Assembly (NCBI RefSeq): GCF_013149275.1 | Contig: NZ_JABGNA010000001.1 | Coordinates: forward strand, 186,001-250,000 | Source: Mucilaginibacter sp. SG564 | GTDB taxonomy: Bacteria > Bacteroidota > Bacteroidia > Sphingobacteriales > Sphingobacteriaceae | Direction of reading: 5' to 3' | Length of the DNA stretch: 64,000 nucleotides | Shown: positions 44,110 to 52,464 of the stretch, piece by piece | Layout: each line of letters starts with the position of its first letter | Position numbering within the stretch: position 1 is the first letter of the stretch | Notes under the pieces: model-generated | The model's database searches: none | What the model was told of the DNA's origin: nothing | Seen by the model: the letters and a program-made list of their open reading frames with translations, nothing else | Made by a program: the position numbers and the translations under genes

Positions 44110-45327
44110 ATGAAACGATTTTTATATCTGTTGCTGATACTTTGCTCTACCAATGTATTTGGACAAAGCGGCAATACCGAAGAAATAATCAGAAAAGTTG
44201 CAGATAATGTGATCCAGAATACCTCTTTTAAATTTATCAATACCAACACCAAAGAAAAATACGACTCTACCAAAGGGCTGGCTTCGTCACCGGATGTTAA
44301 AGCTGACAGCAAGTATAACAAATGGATGTACGTAAATGGCGTGTTGACCATTGGTATGGTACAAATGTCAGATGTGTTGGGTGATAAAAAATATGCTGAT
44401 TACTCCCAACGCAACTTTGCCTTCATTTTTGATAATTTGGGTTATTTTGAAACTTTACGTAAAGCCAAGGCACCCAAGGTGGAGTATGGTGCAGTTTTTA
44501 GTATTAATAATTTGGACGCTTGCGGAGCCATGTCGGCTGGGTTATTTGATGTGGATGCCTTGGCAAACAGAAAAGATTACAAAGCTTATTTAAGCAGATC
44601 AGCAGATTATATTCTCAACAAACAAATGCGTCTGCCCGACGGCACGCTTTCGCGCCCCAATCCACGGAATATGACCCTTTGGGCCGATGATATGTTTATG
44701 AGCATCCCTTTTCTGGCACGCATGGGCAAACAAACCGGCGACACTAAATATTTCGATGACGCGATAAAACAGGTGGAAAATTTCAACAAATACCTGTACG
44801 ATGCTAATACAGGTCTTTTCTTCCATAACTACTACTCAGATGATCAAACAAACGGCGTTGGCCATTGGGGCCGCAGCAATGGCTGGATAGCTATGGCGAC
44901 TACCGAGTTAATTAATAATCTGCCCGCTAATCATCCAAAACGCGCCGAATTAATCAAATTACTGTTGAGACAAATAGTAGGTTACGCCCGCTACCAGGAT
45001 CAAACCGGTTTGTGGCACCAGTTGCTGGATAAACCCGACTCTTACCTGGAAACTTCAGTTACAGCCATGTTTACCTATGCCGTGGCCCGAGCTGTGAATC
45101 AGGGTTGGATCAATGATCAATATATTTCTATAGCACGTGAGGGCTGGAAGGGCTTGTTAACCAAAGTTACAGCTGACGGTCAATTACAGGATGTCTGCAT
45201 AGGTACCAATATGGATACGGCTATTAAGTTTTATTATACCCGTCCAACCGAGCTCAATGACACACATGGAATTGGCGCATTTTTACTGGCAGGTACTGAG
45301 ATGCTTAAAGTGGAAAGGAAAAAATAA
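44110..45327 (+). CDS. GH105 unsaturated rhamnogalacturonyl/glucuronyl hydrolase
   Basis: The 405-residue exported enzyme removes the 4,5-unsaturated uronic acid left at oligosaccharide ends by polysaccharide lyases. A signal peptide (LLLILCSTNVFGQ) is followed by one (alpha/alpha)6 barrel. The key stretch TLWADDMFMSIPFLARMG contains the catalytic Asp (193 or 194), and GVGHWGRSNGWIAMATTELI and LDKPDSYLETSVTAMFTYA are strong family marks. Length is normal. It begins the dense enzyme run of module 2, with only 2 bp to the GH28 gene. Its presence implies that lyase products of pectin-like chains reach the cell, although no lyase gene is in view. Confidence 0.93.
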   Translation: MKRFLYLLLILCSTNVFGQSGNTEEIIRKVADNVIQNTSFKFINTNTKEKYDSTKGLASSPDVKADSKYNKWMYVNGVLTIGMVQMSDVLGDKKYADYSQRNFAFIFDNLGYFETLRKAKAPKVEYGAVFSINNLDACGAMSAGLFDVDALANRKDYKAYLSRSADYILNKQMRLPDGTLSRPNPRNMTLWADDMFMSIPFLARMGKQTGDTKYFDDAIKQVENFNKYLYDANTGLFFHNYYSDDQTNGVGHWGRSNGWIAMATTELINNLPANHPKRAELIKLLLRQIVGYARYQDQTGLWHQLLDKPDSYLETSVTAMFTYAVARAVNQGWINDQYISIAREGWKGLLTKVTADGQLQDVCIGTNMDTAIKFYYTRPTELNDTHGIGAFLLAGTEMLKVERKK

Positions 45328-45329
45328 AT

Positions 45330-46937
45330 ATGTACAGATCGATCAGGCTCCTGCTGGTTATGCTCACTATCGTAATCAGTAGTTTAAATTCATTTGCTGC
45401 CGATGTGGATATTACGGCCTATGGTGCGGTGGGCAATGGTACCACGCTTAATACCGATGCTATTCAAAAAGCTATTGATGCCTGTTATAAAAGCGGTGGT
45501 GGTAAAGTTATTGTTCCGGCCGGTACATTTTTAACCGGTACCATCGCGCTGAATGATAATATCACACTCCAACTAAAAAAAGGGGCCATTATACTCGGCA
45601 GTACGGATGTTAACGATTATAAAAACCTTGACCCTTTTGTGGATGGCCTGGGCATAAGCGTGGGCTGGGCATTGGTGGTTGCTGTTGATAAAAAGAACAT
45701 AGCTATAGAGGGCGAAGGTATTATTGACGGACAGGGATCAAAGTTAAAAGCACAGCAGATACAAACCGATACCCGCCCGGAATCACAACGCTGGGGCCGA
45801 CGCCCGTTTTTGTTACGGGTGGTGCGGTGTCAGCATGTTTCGGTAACAGGTGTTACGCTCAATTATTCAGCTGCCTGGACATCGCACTACTTTCAATGTA
45901 AACAGGTGAATATCAAAAACGTAAAGATTGTGAGCAGGGGAGTAGCACATAACGATGGTATGGATATAGATGGCTGTCAGGATGTAACCATTAAGGGTTG
46001 TGACGTAAATAGTGGTGATGATGCCCTTTGTTTTAAAACCACATCAAGCAAAATGGCTTGCAGGAATATTGTGATATCCGGCCTGCGCTTAAAAAGTGGC
46101 CAGGGAGCTATCAAGATCGGCACCGAATCCATGGCAGCGTTTGAAAATATCAAAATATCGCAATGCTATATTTATGATACTACCAATGGTGGTATTAAAC
46201 TGCTTTCGGTTGATGGAGCCCGGATCAATCATATCGATATCAGTGATATTACTATGGTAGAGGTAAAAACGCCTATGCTTATTCGCTTAGGTGCTAGGCT
46301 TAGCGTGTTCCGGAAGGATCAGGACATACAGCAACCGATCGGGGCATTGGAAAACGTAACCATCAGAAATGTAAAGGCCAAAGCGGCCGATAACGCGCAA
46401 CTCATGCCACCGTCCGGTATCCTGATAACAGGCATCCCTGATCATCCCATCAAAAATCTGACTTTGGAAAACATCGAGATCAACCTAGCCGGCGACGGTA
46501 CTGCCGAAAATGCCCGGCAGGTGGTACCTGAGGCAATTGATACATATCCGGAAGTAAAAACCTTTGGCCCGCTGGTACCGGCTTATGGCATTTGGGCCAG
46601 GCATGTGGATGGCTTAAAGCTTAGAAATGTAAAGCTTACGCTGAGTCATAATGACCTTCGCCCGGCTTTCATTGGCGATGATGGTAAAAACATTGAGATA
46701 ATTAACTGGACGATTCCTGAAACTACCGGTGCGCAAGCTATTATCAGATTGGAGAATGTAGCCGGAGCTCGTATAAACAATAATACTGGAAGCGGTTCAG
46801 CTAATGTATTTGTACGAGTGGAAGGCAATGCAAGCCGCGATATACATGTTCTGGAAAACAAACTATCCGGGATATCAAAAAAAGTGGAACTGTCTGCTGA
46901 TGTGAAAGCTAATGCAGCTATTTCGGATCACGATTAA
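45330..46937 (+). CDS. GH28 polygalacturonase/rhamnogalacturonan hydrolase-like enzyme
   Basis: The 535-residue exported right-handed beta-helix enzyme is expected to hydrolyse galacturonic acid linkages. After the signal peptide comes the family opening VDITAYGAVGNGTTLNTDAIQKAID. Catalytic motifs are HNDGMDIDGC (Asp209, Asp212) and NSGDDALCFKT (Asp230-Asp231). At the third motif the usual Gly-His-Gly is SGQGAIKIGTES, with Gln258 instead of His. A C-terminal extension (about 120 residues) is longer than in simple polygalacturonases. The changed residue suggests a specialised subgroup, perhaps rhamnogalacturonan- or xylogalacturonan-directed. Confidence 0.9.
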   Translation: MYRSIRLLLVMLTIVISSLNSFAADVDITAYGAVGNGTTLNTDAIQKAIDACYKSGGGKVIVPAGTFLTGTIALNDNITLQLKKGAIILGSTDVNDYKNLDPFVDGLGISVGWALVVAVDKKNIAIEGEGIIDGQGSKLKAQQIQTDTRPESQRWGRRPFLLRVVRCQHVSVTGVTLNYSAAWTSHYFQCKQVNIKNVKIVSRGVAHNDGMDIDGCQDVTIKGCDVNSGDDALCFKTTSSKMACRNIVISGLRLKSGQGAIKIGTESMAAFENIKISQCYIYDTTNGGIKLLSVDGARINHIDISDITMVEVKTPMLIRLGARLSVFRKDQDIQQPIGALENVTIRNVKAKAADNAQLMPPSGILITGIPDHPIKNLTLENIEINLAGDGTAENARQVVPEAIDTYPEVKTFGPLVPAYGIWARHVDGLKLRNVKLTLSHNDLRPAFIGDDGKNIEIINWTIPETTGAQAIIRLENVAGARINNNTGSGSANVFVRVEGNASRDIHVLENKLSGISKKVELSADVKANAAISDHD

Positions 46938-46958
46938 TAAATAATTAATGTGCCTAAT

Positions 46959-49016
46959 ATGAAGGTAAATACATACAAAATACTTTTAGGTTTCTTGAGC
47001 TTGCTGCTCCCTGCTTTAGTTTCTGCCCAGCAAACTGTTTTACCCATGCAAACAGATCGCTGGGCTATCCAGGCAGACGGCAGTATTAAATGGACGGTCA
47101 ATAATCGTCTTCCGCATACAGATCATATCGAAATGTCGGGCGAAAAAGTGTCCGTTTGGGTGTTGTATGGTATTGACAGCGCAGGTAGATCATCTATTTC
47201 CCGCACGGTAGTATTTCCTACATTCAGGATGTTGCCCGATGGTACACGTACTCATATTGATTACACCTTTGGTGATAATGAGTTACCCCGTTTTCTGATC
47301 AATAACCGGCAACTGAAAACTGATCTGGCTACAGGCAAAAAATCGGGCGATCTGACCTATAATATCAAAAGCATCAGTCATAAAGGCATTATGCGTATAG
47401 CCGCCACTTCGGGCAATCCGGCATTGGTAAAAATCGATCGCAGTATTTTCCCTTCTGTGGATAAATCTATGGTGGTGGAGAAATTTGTGTTCACCAACAT
47501 TACCGATAAACCGATGAATATTATTATGGAGTACCTACGACGTGAGGAAAGAACCGATAGCGCCAAAAGCAAGGTACGGCCGCACACCGTGATCATGGGG
47601 ACGGTCGATCATGGCAGCAGGATGGTACAGCCCGGTGCAAATACTAGCTTCTCGGTTTATTACCTGGCCACAGATTTTCCCGCTCAGCCAATTACAATTA
47701 ATCCTGATGCAGAAGAGAAGGCTCGTGAAAAACGAATAAATACCATTTTAACGCCCTTGCAGTTACAAACACCGGATACTTTATTGAATACCGCATTCGC
47801 ATTTGCCAAGATCCGTGGAACAGAGAGTATTTACAAAACCAAGGTAGGTTATTTGCACGGTCCGGGTGGGCTGGCTTATTATGCCGCTATCTGGGCCAAT
47901 GATCAGGCCGAATATATTAGTCCTTTCTTCGCGTTTTCGGGTGATAGCATCGGTAACCTTTCGGCCATGAACTGTTATCGTTTATTTGCTAAATATATGA
48001 ATCCTGAGTACAAACCCATTCCCAGCTCTATAGTAGCTGAGGGCGACGCGGTATGGAAAGGCGCTGGTGACCGTGGCGATCAGGCCATGATCGCTTATGG
48101 AGCTTCGCGCTATGCTTTAGCTTGCGGTCAGCCTGATTCTGCCAAAAAACTATGGCCGTTGATTACCTGGTGCCTGGAATACAGCCACAGGAAACTGAAT
48201 GATCAGGGGGTGGTTAACTCCGATCATGATGAGCTGGAAGGTCGCTTCCCGGCGGGTAAAGCCAATCTGTCGACAAACAGTTTGTATTATGACGCGCTGA
48301 TATCCGCGGTCTATCTGGGCAAGCAATTGCATCAACCCAAATCACAAACCGACGAGTACCTGAAACAAGCCGCCGAGCTTAAAGGCAATATCGAAAAATA
48401 TTTTGGGGCGAACATAGACGGTTTCGATACTTATAAATATTACGAAACCAATGATGTGCTGCGCGCCTGGATCTGTCTGCCGCTTACCATGGGCATTTTT
48501 GACAGGAGCGAAGGAACCATCAATGCCCTGTTCTCGCCCAAATTATGGACAGCCGATGGTTTATCCACTCAAGCCGGTAAAGAAACCTTCTGGGATCGGT
48601 CGACCTTATATGCGCTTCGTGGTGTATTACAGGCCGGCAAAACCGAAAAGGCTATGGATTATCTCCGTTATTACTCACGCAGGCGGCTCTTGGGCGAACA
48701 TGTGCCTTACCCGGTAGAAGCATATCCCGAGGGTAATCAAAGACACCTATCGGCCGAGAGTGGTCTCTATTGCCGTATTTACACTGAGGGTTTGTTTGGC
48801 ATGCGGCCAACGGGCTTTACTACCTTTAATTGCACTCCAAGATTGCCAATTGGATGGAATAAAATGGCAATAAATAATATACATTCTTTCGGCCATATAT
48901 TCGATCTTACCATATCCAGACAAAGCAAGGATAAACTGCTAATTACTGTTACAGAAGGGAGTAAAGTAATAAAATATAAAATAAATGATGGCGGTACACA
49001 AGCTGTTCAATTATAA
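46959..49016 (+). CDS. Secreted six-hairpin glycosidase-like protein, unassigned family (paralogue 1)
   Basis: I do not recognise a named family. I start the protein (685 residues) at the ATG at 46959, before a clear signal peptide (ILLGFLSLLLPALVSAQ); a GTG lies three codons earlier. The first 250 residues are beta-rich (RWAIQADGSIKWTVNNRLPH, DHIEMSGEKVSVWV, TVVFPTFRMLPDGTRTHIDY). The rest is an (alpha/alpha)6-type domain with acidic motifs: AAIWANDQAEY, GDRGDQAMIAYGASRYAL, DELEGRFPAGKANLSTNSLY, TFWDRSTLYALRGVLQ, and near the end HLSAESGLYCRIYTEGLFG. The layout matches inverting six-hairpin glycosidases. A close paralogue is at 57458-59509. Confidence 0.8.
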   Translation: MKVNTYKILLGFLSLLLPALVSAQQTVLPMQTDRWAIQADGSIKWTVNNRLPHTDHIEMSGEKVSVWVLYGIDSAGRSSISRTVVFPTFRMLPDGTRTHIDYTFGDNELPRFLINNRQLKTDLATGKKSGDLTYNIKSISHKGIMRIAATSGNPALVKIDRSIFPSVDKSMVVEKFVFTNITDKPMNIIMEYLRREERTDSAKSKVRPHTVIMGTVDHGSRMVQPGANTSFSVYYLATDFPAQPITINPDAEEKAREKRINTILTPLQLQTPDTLLNTAFAFAKIRGTESIYKTKVGYLHGPGGLAYYAAIWANDQAEYISPFFAFSGDSIGNLSAMNCYRLFAKYMNPEYKPIPSSIVAEGDAVWKGAGDRGDQAMIAYGASRYALACGQPDSAKKLWPLITWCLEYSHRKLNDQGVVNSDHDELEGRFPAGKANLSTNSLYYDALISAVYLGKQLHQPKSQTDEYLKQAAELKGNIEKYFGANIDGFDTYKYYETNDVLRAWICLPLTMGIFDRSEGTINALFSPKLWTADGLSTQAGKETFWDRSTLYALRGVLQAGKTEKAMDYLRYYSRRRLLGEHVPYPVEAYPEGNQRHLSAESGLYCRIYTEGLFGMRPTGFTTFNCTPRLPIGWNKMAINNIHSFGHIFDLTISRQSKDKLLITVTEGSKVIKYKINDGGTQAVQL

Positions 49017-49036
49017 CTACCAATAATTTAAAACCT

Positions 49037-49879
49037 ATGAATCCATTTTTTAAATATATGATGGTTGTTGTAGCTACCATCACTATACACCATACGTTTG
49101 CTCAAACTCACCAGCTGGAAAAGCTTTGGGAAACCGATACGGTGGTAAGGGTGCCCGAATCTGTTTTGCCCGATCTGAAAAAAGGTATTCTGTACGTATC
49201 CGAGATCGACGGAAACCCCAATGCAGTGGATGGTAAGGGCGGTGTGGCTAAAATTGGTTTGGATGGCAAGATCATCGATCTGGATTTCACTATGGGTTTA
49301 AACGCGCCGAAAGGATTGGGAAGGTTTGGCAATGTACTGTATGTGGCCGATCTGTCGGAAGTAGTAGTTATCGACATCAACACAGGTAAGGTAAAAAACA
49401 AGATCGCTATCGACAGCGCTAAAGCCTTAAATGACATTACAGTTAATGATAAAGGAATAGTTTATGTATCCGACAGTAAAACCAAAAAGATCCACCGGAT
49501 TGAAAAAGGAAAAGTAAGCACCTTTTTAACAAACATAGGGGGCGTAAATGGTCTTAAAGCTGTAGGCCCTGATCTTTATATCCTCGGGGGGCAAAAATTT
49601 ATAAAATCGGACAATAAAGGGAATTTAACATCTATTACTACACTTAGTTGTGGTGGCGATGGACTGGAGGCTGTTGGTAATGGTGATTTCTTGATCACGT
49701 GCTGGTCGGGCCATATATTTTATGTAACTGCCGATGGTAAAATTGAAGCCTTGTTGGATATGCAGGATAAAAAGATAAATACTGCCGATCTGGCTTATGA
49801 TCAGGTAAAACACATTCTGTATGTGCCTACATTCTGGGGCAAAAAAGTGATCGCTTACAAATTAATAACTACCAAATAA
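49037..49879 (+). CDS. Secreted SMP-30/gluconolactonase-like beta-propeller
   Basis: The 280-residue exported protein has a signal peptide (VVVATITIHHTFAQ) and propeller repeats of the SMP-30/lactonase type: VPESVLPDLKKGILYVSEID (the family's 'EsP.w' opening), GKGGVAKIGLDGKIIDLDF, KALNDITVNDKGIVYVSDSK, GGVNGLKAVGPDLYILGG and GDGLEAVGNGDFLITCWSGH. An early Glu, the Asn in LNDI and the Asp in YVSDS are at positions used for metal binding in true lactonases. A lactonase following the sugar dehydrogenase of this locus is an attractive role; a non-catalytic sugar-binding propeller is the alternative. It is 1 bp from the GH95 gene. Confidence 0.8.
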   Translation: MNPFFKYMMVVVATITIHHTFAQTHQLEKLWETDTVVRVPESVLPDLKKGILYVSEIDGNPNAVDGKGGVAKIGLDGKIIDLDFTMGLNAPKGLGRFGNVLYVADLSEVVVIDINTGKVKNKIAIDSAKALNDITVNDKGIVYVSDSKTKKIHRIEKGKVSTFLTNIGGVNGLKAVGPDLYILGGQKFIKSDNKGNLTSITTLSCGGDGLEAVGNGDFLITCWSGHIFYVTADGKIEALLDMQDKKINTADLAYDQVKHILYVPTFWGKKVIAYKLITTK

Positions 49880-49880
49880 T

Positions 49881-52460
49881 ATGGGGTTTACTAAAATTCA
49901 GTTTCTTAAAAGCTGCCTGATCCTGGCGGGCATAGCGGGGGCAAGCCTGGTTTCTGCCCAAACACGCAGTAATGATGCGTATTTAAAATTATGGTATAAC
50001 AAACCTGCAGCCGCCTGGGAAGAGGCGCTGCCTTTGGGCAATGCCACAACGGGGGCCATGGTTTTTGGCGGTGTAACTCATGAACGTTACCAATTGAACG
50101 ATCATAACTTATGGTCGGGTTTTCCGGAACCAGGAAATAATCATCAGGGACCTGAATACTTGCCTCAGGTACGCAAAGCTGTATTTGATGGTGACTTTGA
50201 AAAGGCCGCCGACCTGTGGAAAAAGCATTTGCAGGGCCCGTATACAGCCCGTTACCTGCCACTGGGCGATCTGCTGCTGGATTTTAACTTGAAGGATAGC
50301 ACGCATTACTATCGAGATCTGGATTTGAATAATGCCGTTGCAAGCGTGAAATATGAAGCAAATGGAGTTCATTATACCCGCGAAACGTTTATTAGTTACC
50401 CGGATAAGGTAATGATGATCTATATCACTGCCGATAAAAAAGGTGCGATCAATTTTACAGCCGGTCTGCAAAGCAAGCTGCATTTTACGGTAGCGAATGA
50501 GGGCAACAGTAAGCTGATATTAAATGGCAAGGCCCCGAGCTATGTGGCTAATCGCGATTACGAATCCCGGCAGGTGATCTATGATGAACCCAAAGGCGAA
50601 GGCATGAATTTTCAAATCGGCCTGAAAATCAGGAATACCGGAGGGAGCATAACGGCTTTGAATAATACTTTACAAGTTAGCGCAGCTGATGAAGTGTTGA
50701 TTTATCTAACCGAAGCCACCAGTTTTAATGGCTTTAATAAATCGTCCGGACTGCAGGGTAAGGATCCTGCTGTTGAAGCCAACGCTGGTTTGCTTGCTGC
50801 ATCTCAAAAAACGTATGAACAATTGAAACAACGGCATGTAAGCGATTATCAGCGTTTGTTTAAACGGGTTGAATTTAATTTAGGCGTCGACGCTGTAATG
50901 ATAAAACAGCCAACAGATGAGCGGTTGAAAAATTTCAAGGTAGCCAATCCTGATAAGCAACTACAAACATTGTATTATCAATTTGGCCGATATTTGCTGA
51001 TTTCCAGCTCAAGACCGGGTAGCGCCCCAGCCAATCTACAGGGCATCTGGAACGATCAGGTATCACCACCATGGGGTAGTAATTATACCACCAACATTAA
51101 TACCGAGATGAATTACTGGCTGGCCGAAAATACCAATCTATCAGAATGTCATCAGCCATTGTTTGATTTTCTGAAAGAACTTACCGTAAATGGGGCCATT
51201 ACCGCTAAGGAAAGTTATGACATCAACGAAGGCTGGGTTGAACATCACAACAGCGATATATGGGCCAAAACATCCACTGTGGGTGGTTATGATCATGACC
51301 CCAAGAGTTCGGTGAAATGGTCGGCCTGGCCAATGGGCGGAGCCTGGATGAGCCTGCACCTTTATGATCACTATCTTTTTACCGGTGATAAGGCCTTTCT
51401 AAGTAAAACCGCTTATCCCATTATGAAAGGTGCCGCGCAATTTATGTTGCATTGGCTCGTAAGTGATCCCAAAACAGGCTATCTGGTAACCAATCCTTCC
51501 ACATCTCCCGAAAATACCATCAAAATTAATGGTAAGGAGTATTTGGTAAGCATGGCCTCTACTATGGATATGTCTATCATTCGTGAATTATTCCAGGATT
51601 GTATCAGCAGTGCACAAATATTGGGTACTGATAAGGCTTTCGCAGCTCAGGTAAAAGCCGCTTATGATAAGTTATATCCTTTTCATATAGGAAAACACGG
51701 GCAATTACAGGAATGGTTCCAAGACTGGGATGACCCCGCGGATACACACAGACATATATCGCACCTGTTTAGCTTGTTCCCCGGCCGGCAAATCTCGGTA
51801 TTTAATACGCCACAACTGGCCGCTGCCGCCAAACAATCTATGATATACCGCGGAGATGTAGGCACAGGCTGGTCAATGGCCTGGAAAGTGAACTGGTGGT
51901 CGCGTATGCACGATGGAAATCACGCCTACAAGATATTAGGCGCAGCATTTAACTATATGGATCCGGTGCAGAAGAAAGAACAGATGAGCGGAGGAGGTAC
52001 TTATCCTAATTTGTTCGATGCACATCCACCTTTTCAGATCGATGGGAACTTTGGCGGCACGGCCGGTATGACCGAAATGCTGCTACAAAGCCAGAACGGC
52101 GAAATAGAACTCTTGCCGGCACTGCCGGATGCCTGGGCCGATGGCAGCATTAAAGGCATCAAAGCCCGTGGCAATTTTGAAATAGCTATCAACTGGAAAA
52201 AAGGTAAACTGACTAAAGCATTACTCAAATCAAACCTTGGCGGAAATTGCCGGTTACGCACACCTGTTCCCGTAAAGGTGATTGAAGTAAGCAGCAAGCG
52301 TGCTGTTGGTACTAATAAAAATATATTGAACATTCCACCTACTAAACCAATATACCAAAAAGTTGACGACGCTAAGCTGGCGGATATCAGCTTTAATAAA
52401 GGTTATGTAATTGATTTTGCCACCGAAAAAGGCAAAAGCTACACCATTATACCTCAATAA
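49881..52460 (+). CDS. GH95 alpha-L-fucosidase/alpha-L-galactosidase
   Basis: The 859-residue exported inverting glycosidase is typical of GH95 in length and order: an N-terminal beta domain with AWEEALPLGNATTGAMVFGG (residues about 45-64) and YQLNDHNLWSGFP, then the (alpha/alpha)6 catalytic domain. In the latter are LQGIWNDQVSPPWGSNYTTN, INTEMNYWLAENTNLSECHQ, GDVGTGWSMAWKVNWWSRMH and FQIDGNFGGTAGMTEMLLQS. GH95 enzymes remove terminal alpha-1,2-L-fucose from xyloglucan or pectin side chains, and some act on L-galactose; the sequence alone does not separate these. GH31 follows after 4 bp. Confidence 0.94.
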   Translation: MGFTKIQFLKSCLILAGIAGASLVSAQTRSNDAYLKLWYNKPAAAWEEALPLGNATTGAMVFGGVTHERYQLNDHNLWSGFPEPGNNHQGPEYLPQVRKAVFDGDFEKAADLWKKHLQGPYTARYLPLGDLLLDFNLKDSTHYYRDLDLNNAVASVKYEANGVHYTRETFISYPDKVMMIYITADKKGAINFTAGLQSKLHFTVANEGNSKLILNGKAPSYVANRDYESRQVIYDEPKGEGMNFQIGLKIRNTGGSITALNNTLQVSAADEVLIYLTEATSFNGFNKSSGLQGKDPAVEANAGLLAASQKTYEQLKQRHVSDYQRLFKRVEFNLGVDAVMIKQPTDERLKNFKVANPDKQLQTLYYQFGRYLLISSSRPGSAPANLQGIWNDQVSPPWGSNYTTNINTEMNYWLAENTNLSECHQPLFDFLKELTVNGAITAKESYDINEGWVEHHNSDIWAKTSTVGGYDHDPKSSVKWSAWPMGGAWMSLHLYDHYLFTGDKAFLSKTAYPIMKGAAQFMLHWLVSDPKTGYLVTNPSTSPENTIKINGKEYLVSMASTMDMSIIRELFQDCISSAQILGTDKAFAAQVKAAYDKLYPFHIGKHGQLQEWFQDWDDPADTHRHISHLFSLFPGRQISVFNTPQLAAAAKQSMIYRGDVGTGWSMAWKVNWWSRMHDGNHAYKILGAAFNYMDPVQKKEQMSGGGTYPNLFDAHPPFQIDGNFGGTAGMTEMLLQSQNGEIELLPALPDAWADGSIKGIKARGNFEIAINWKKGKLTKALLKSNLGGNCRLRTPVPVKVIEVSSKRAVGTNKNILNIPPTKPIYQKVDDAKLADISFNKGYVIDFATEKGKSYTIIPQ

Positions 52461-52464
52461 TAAG

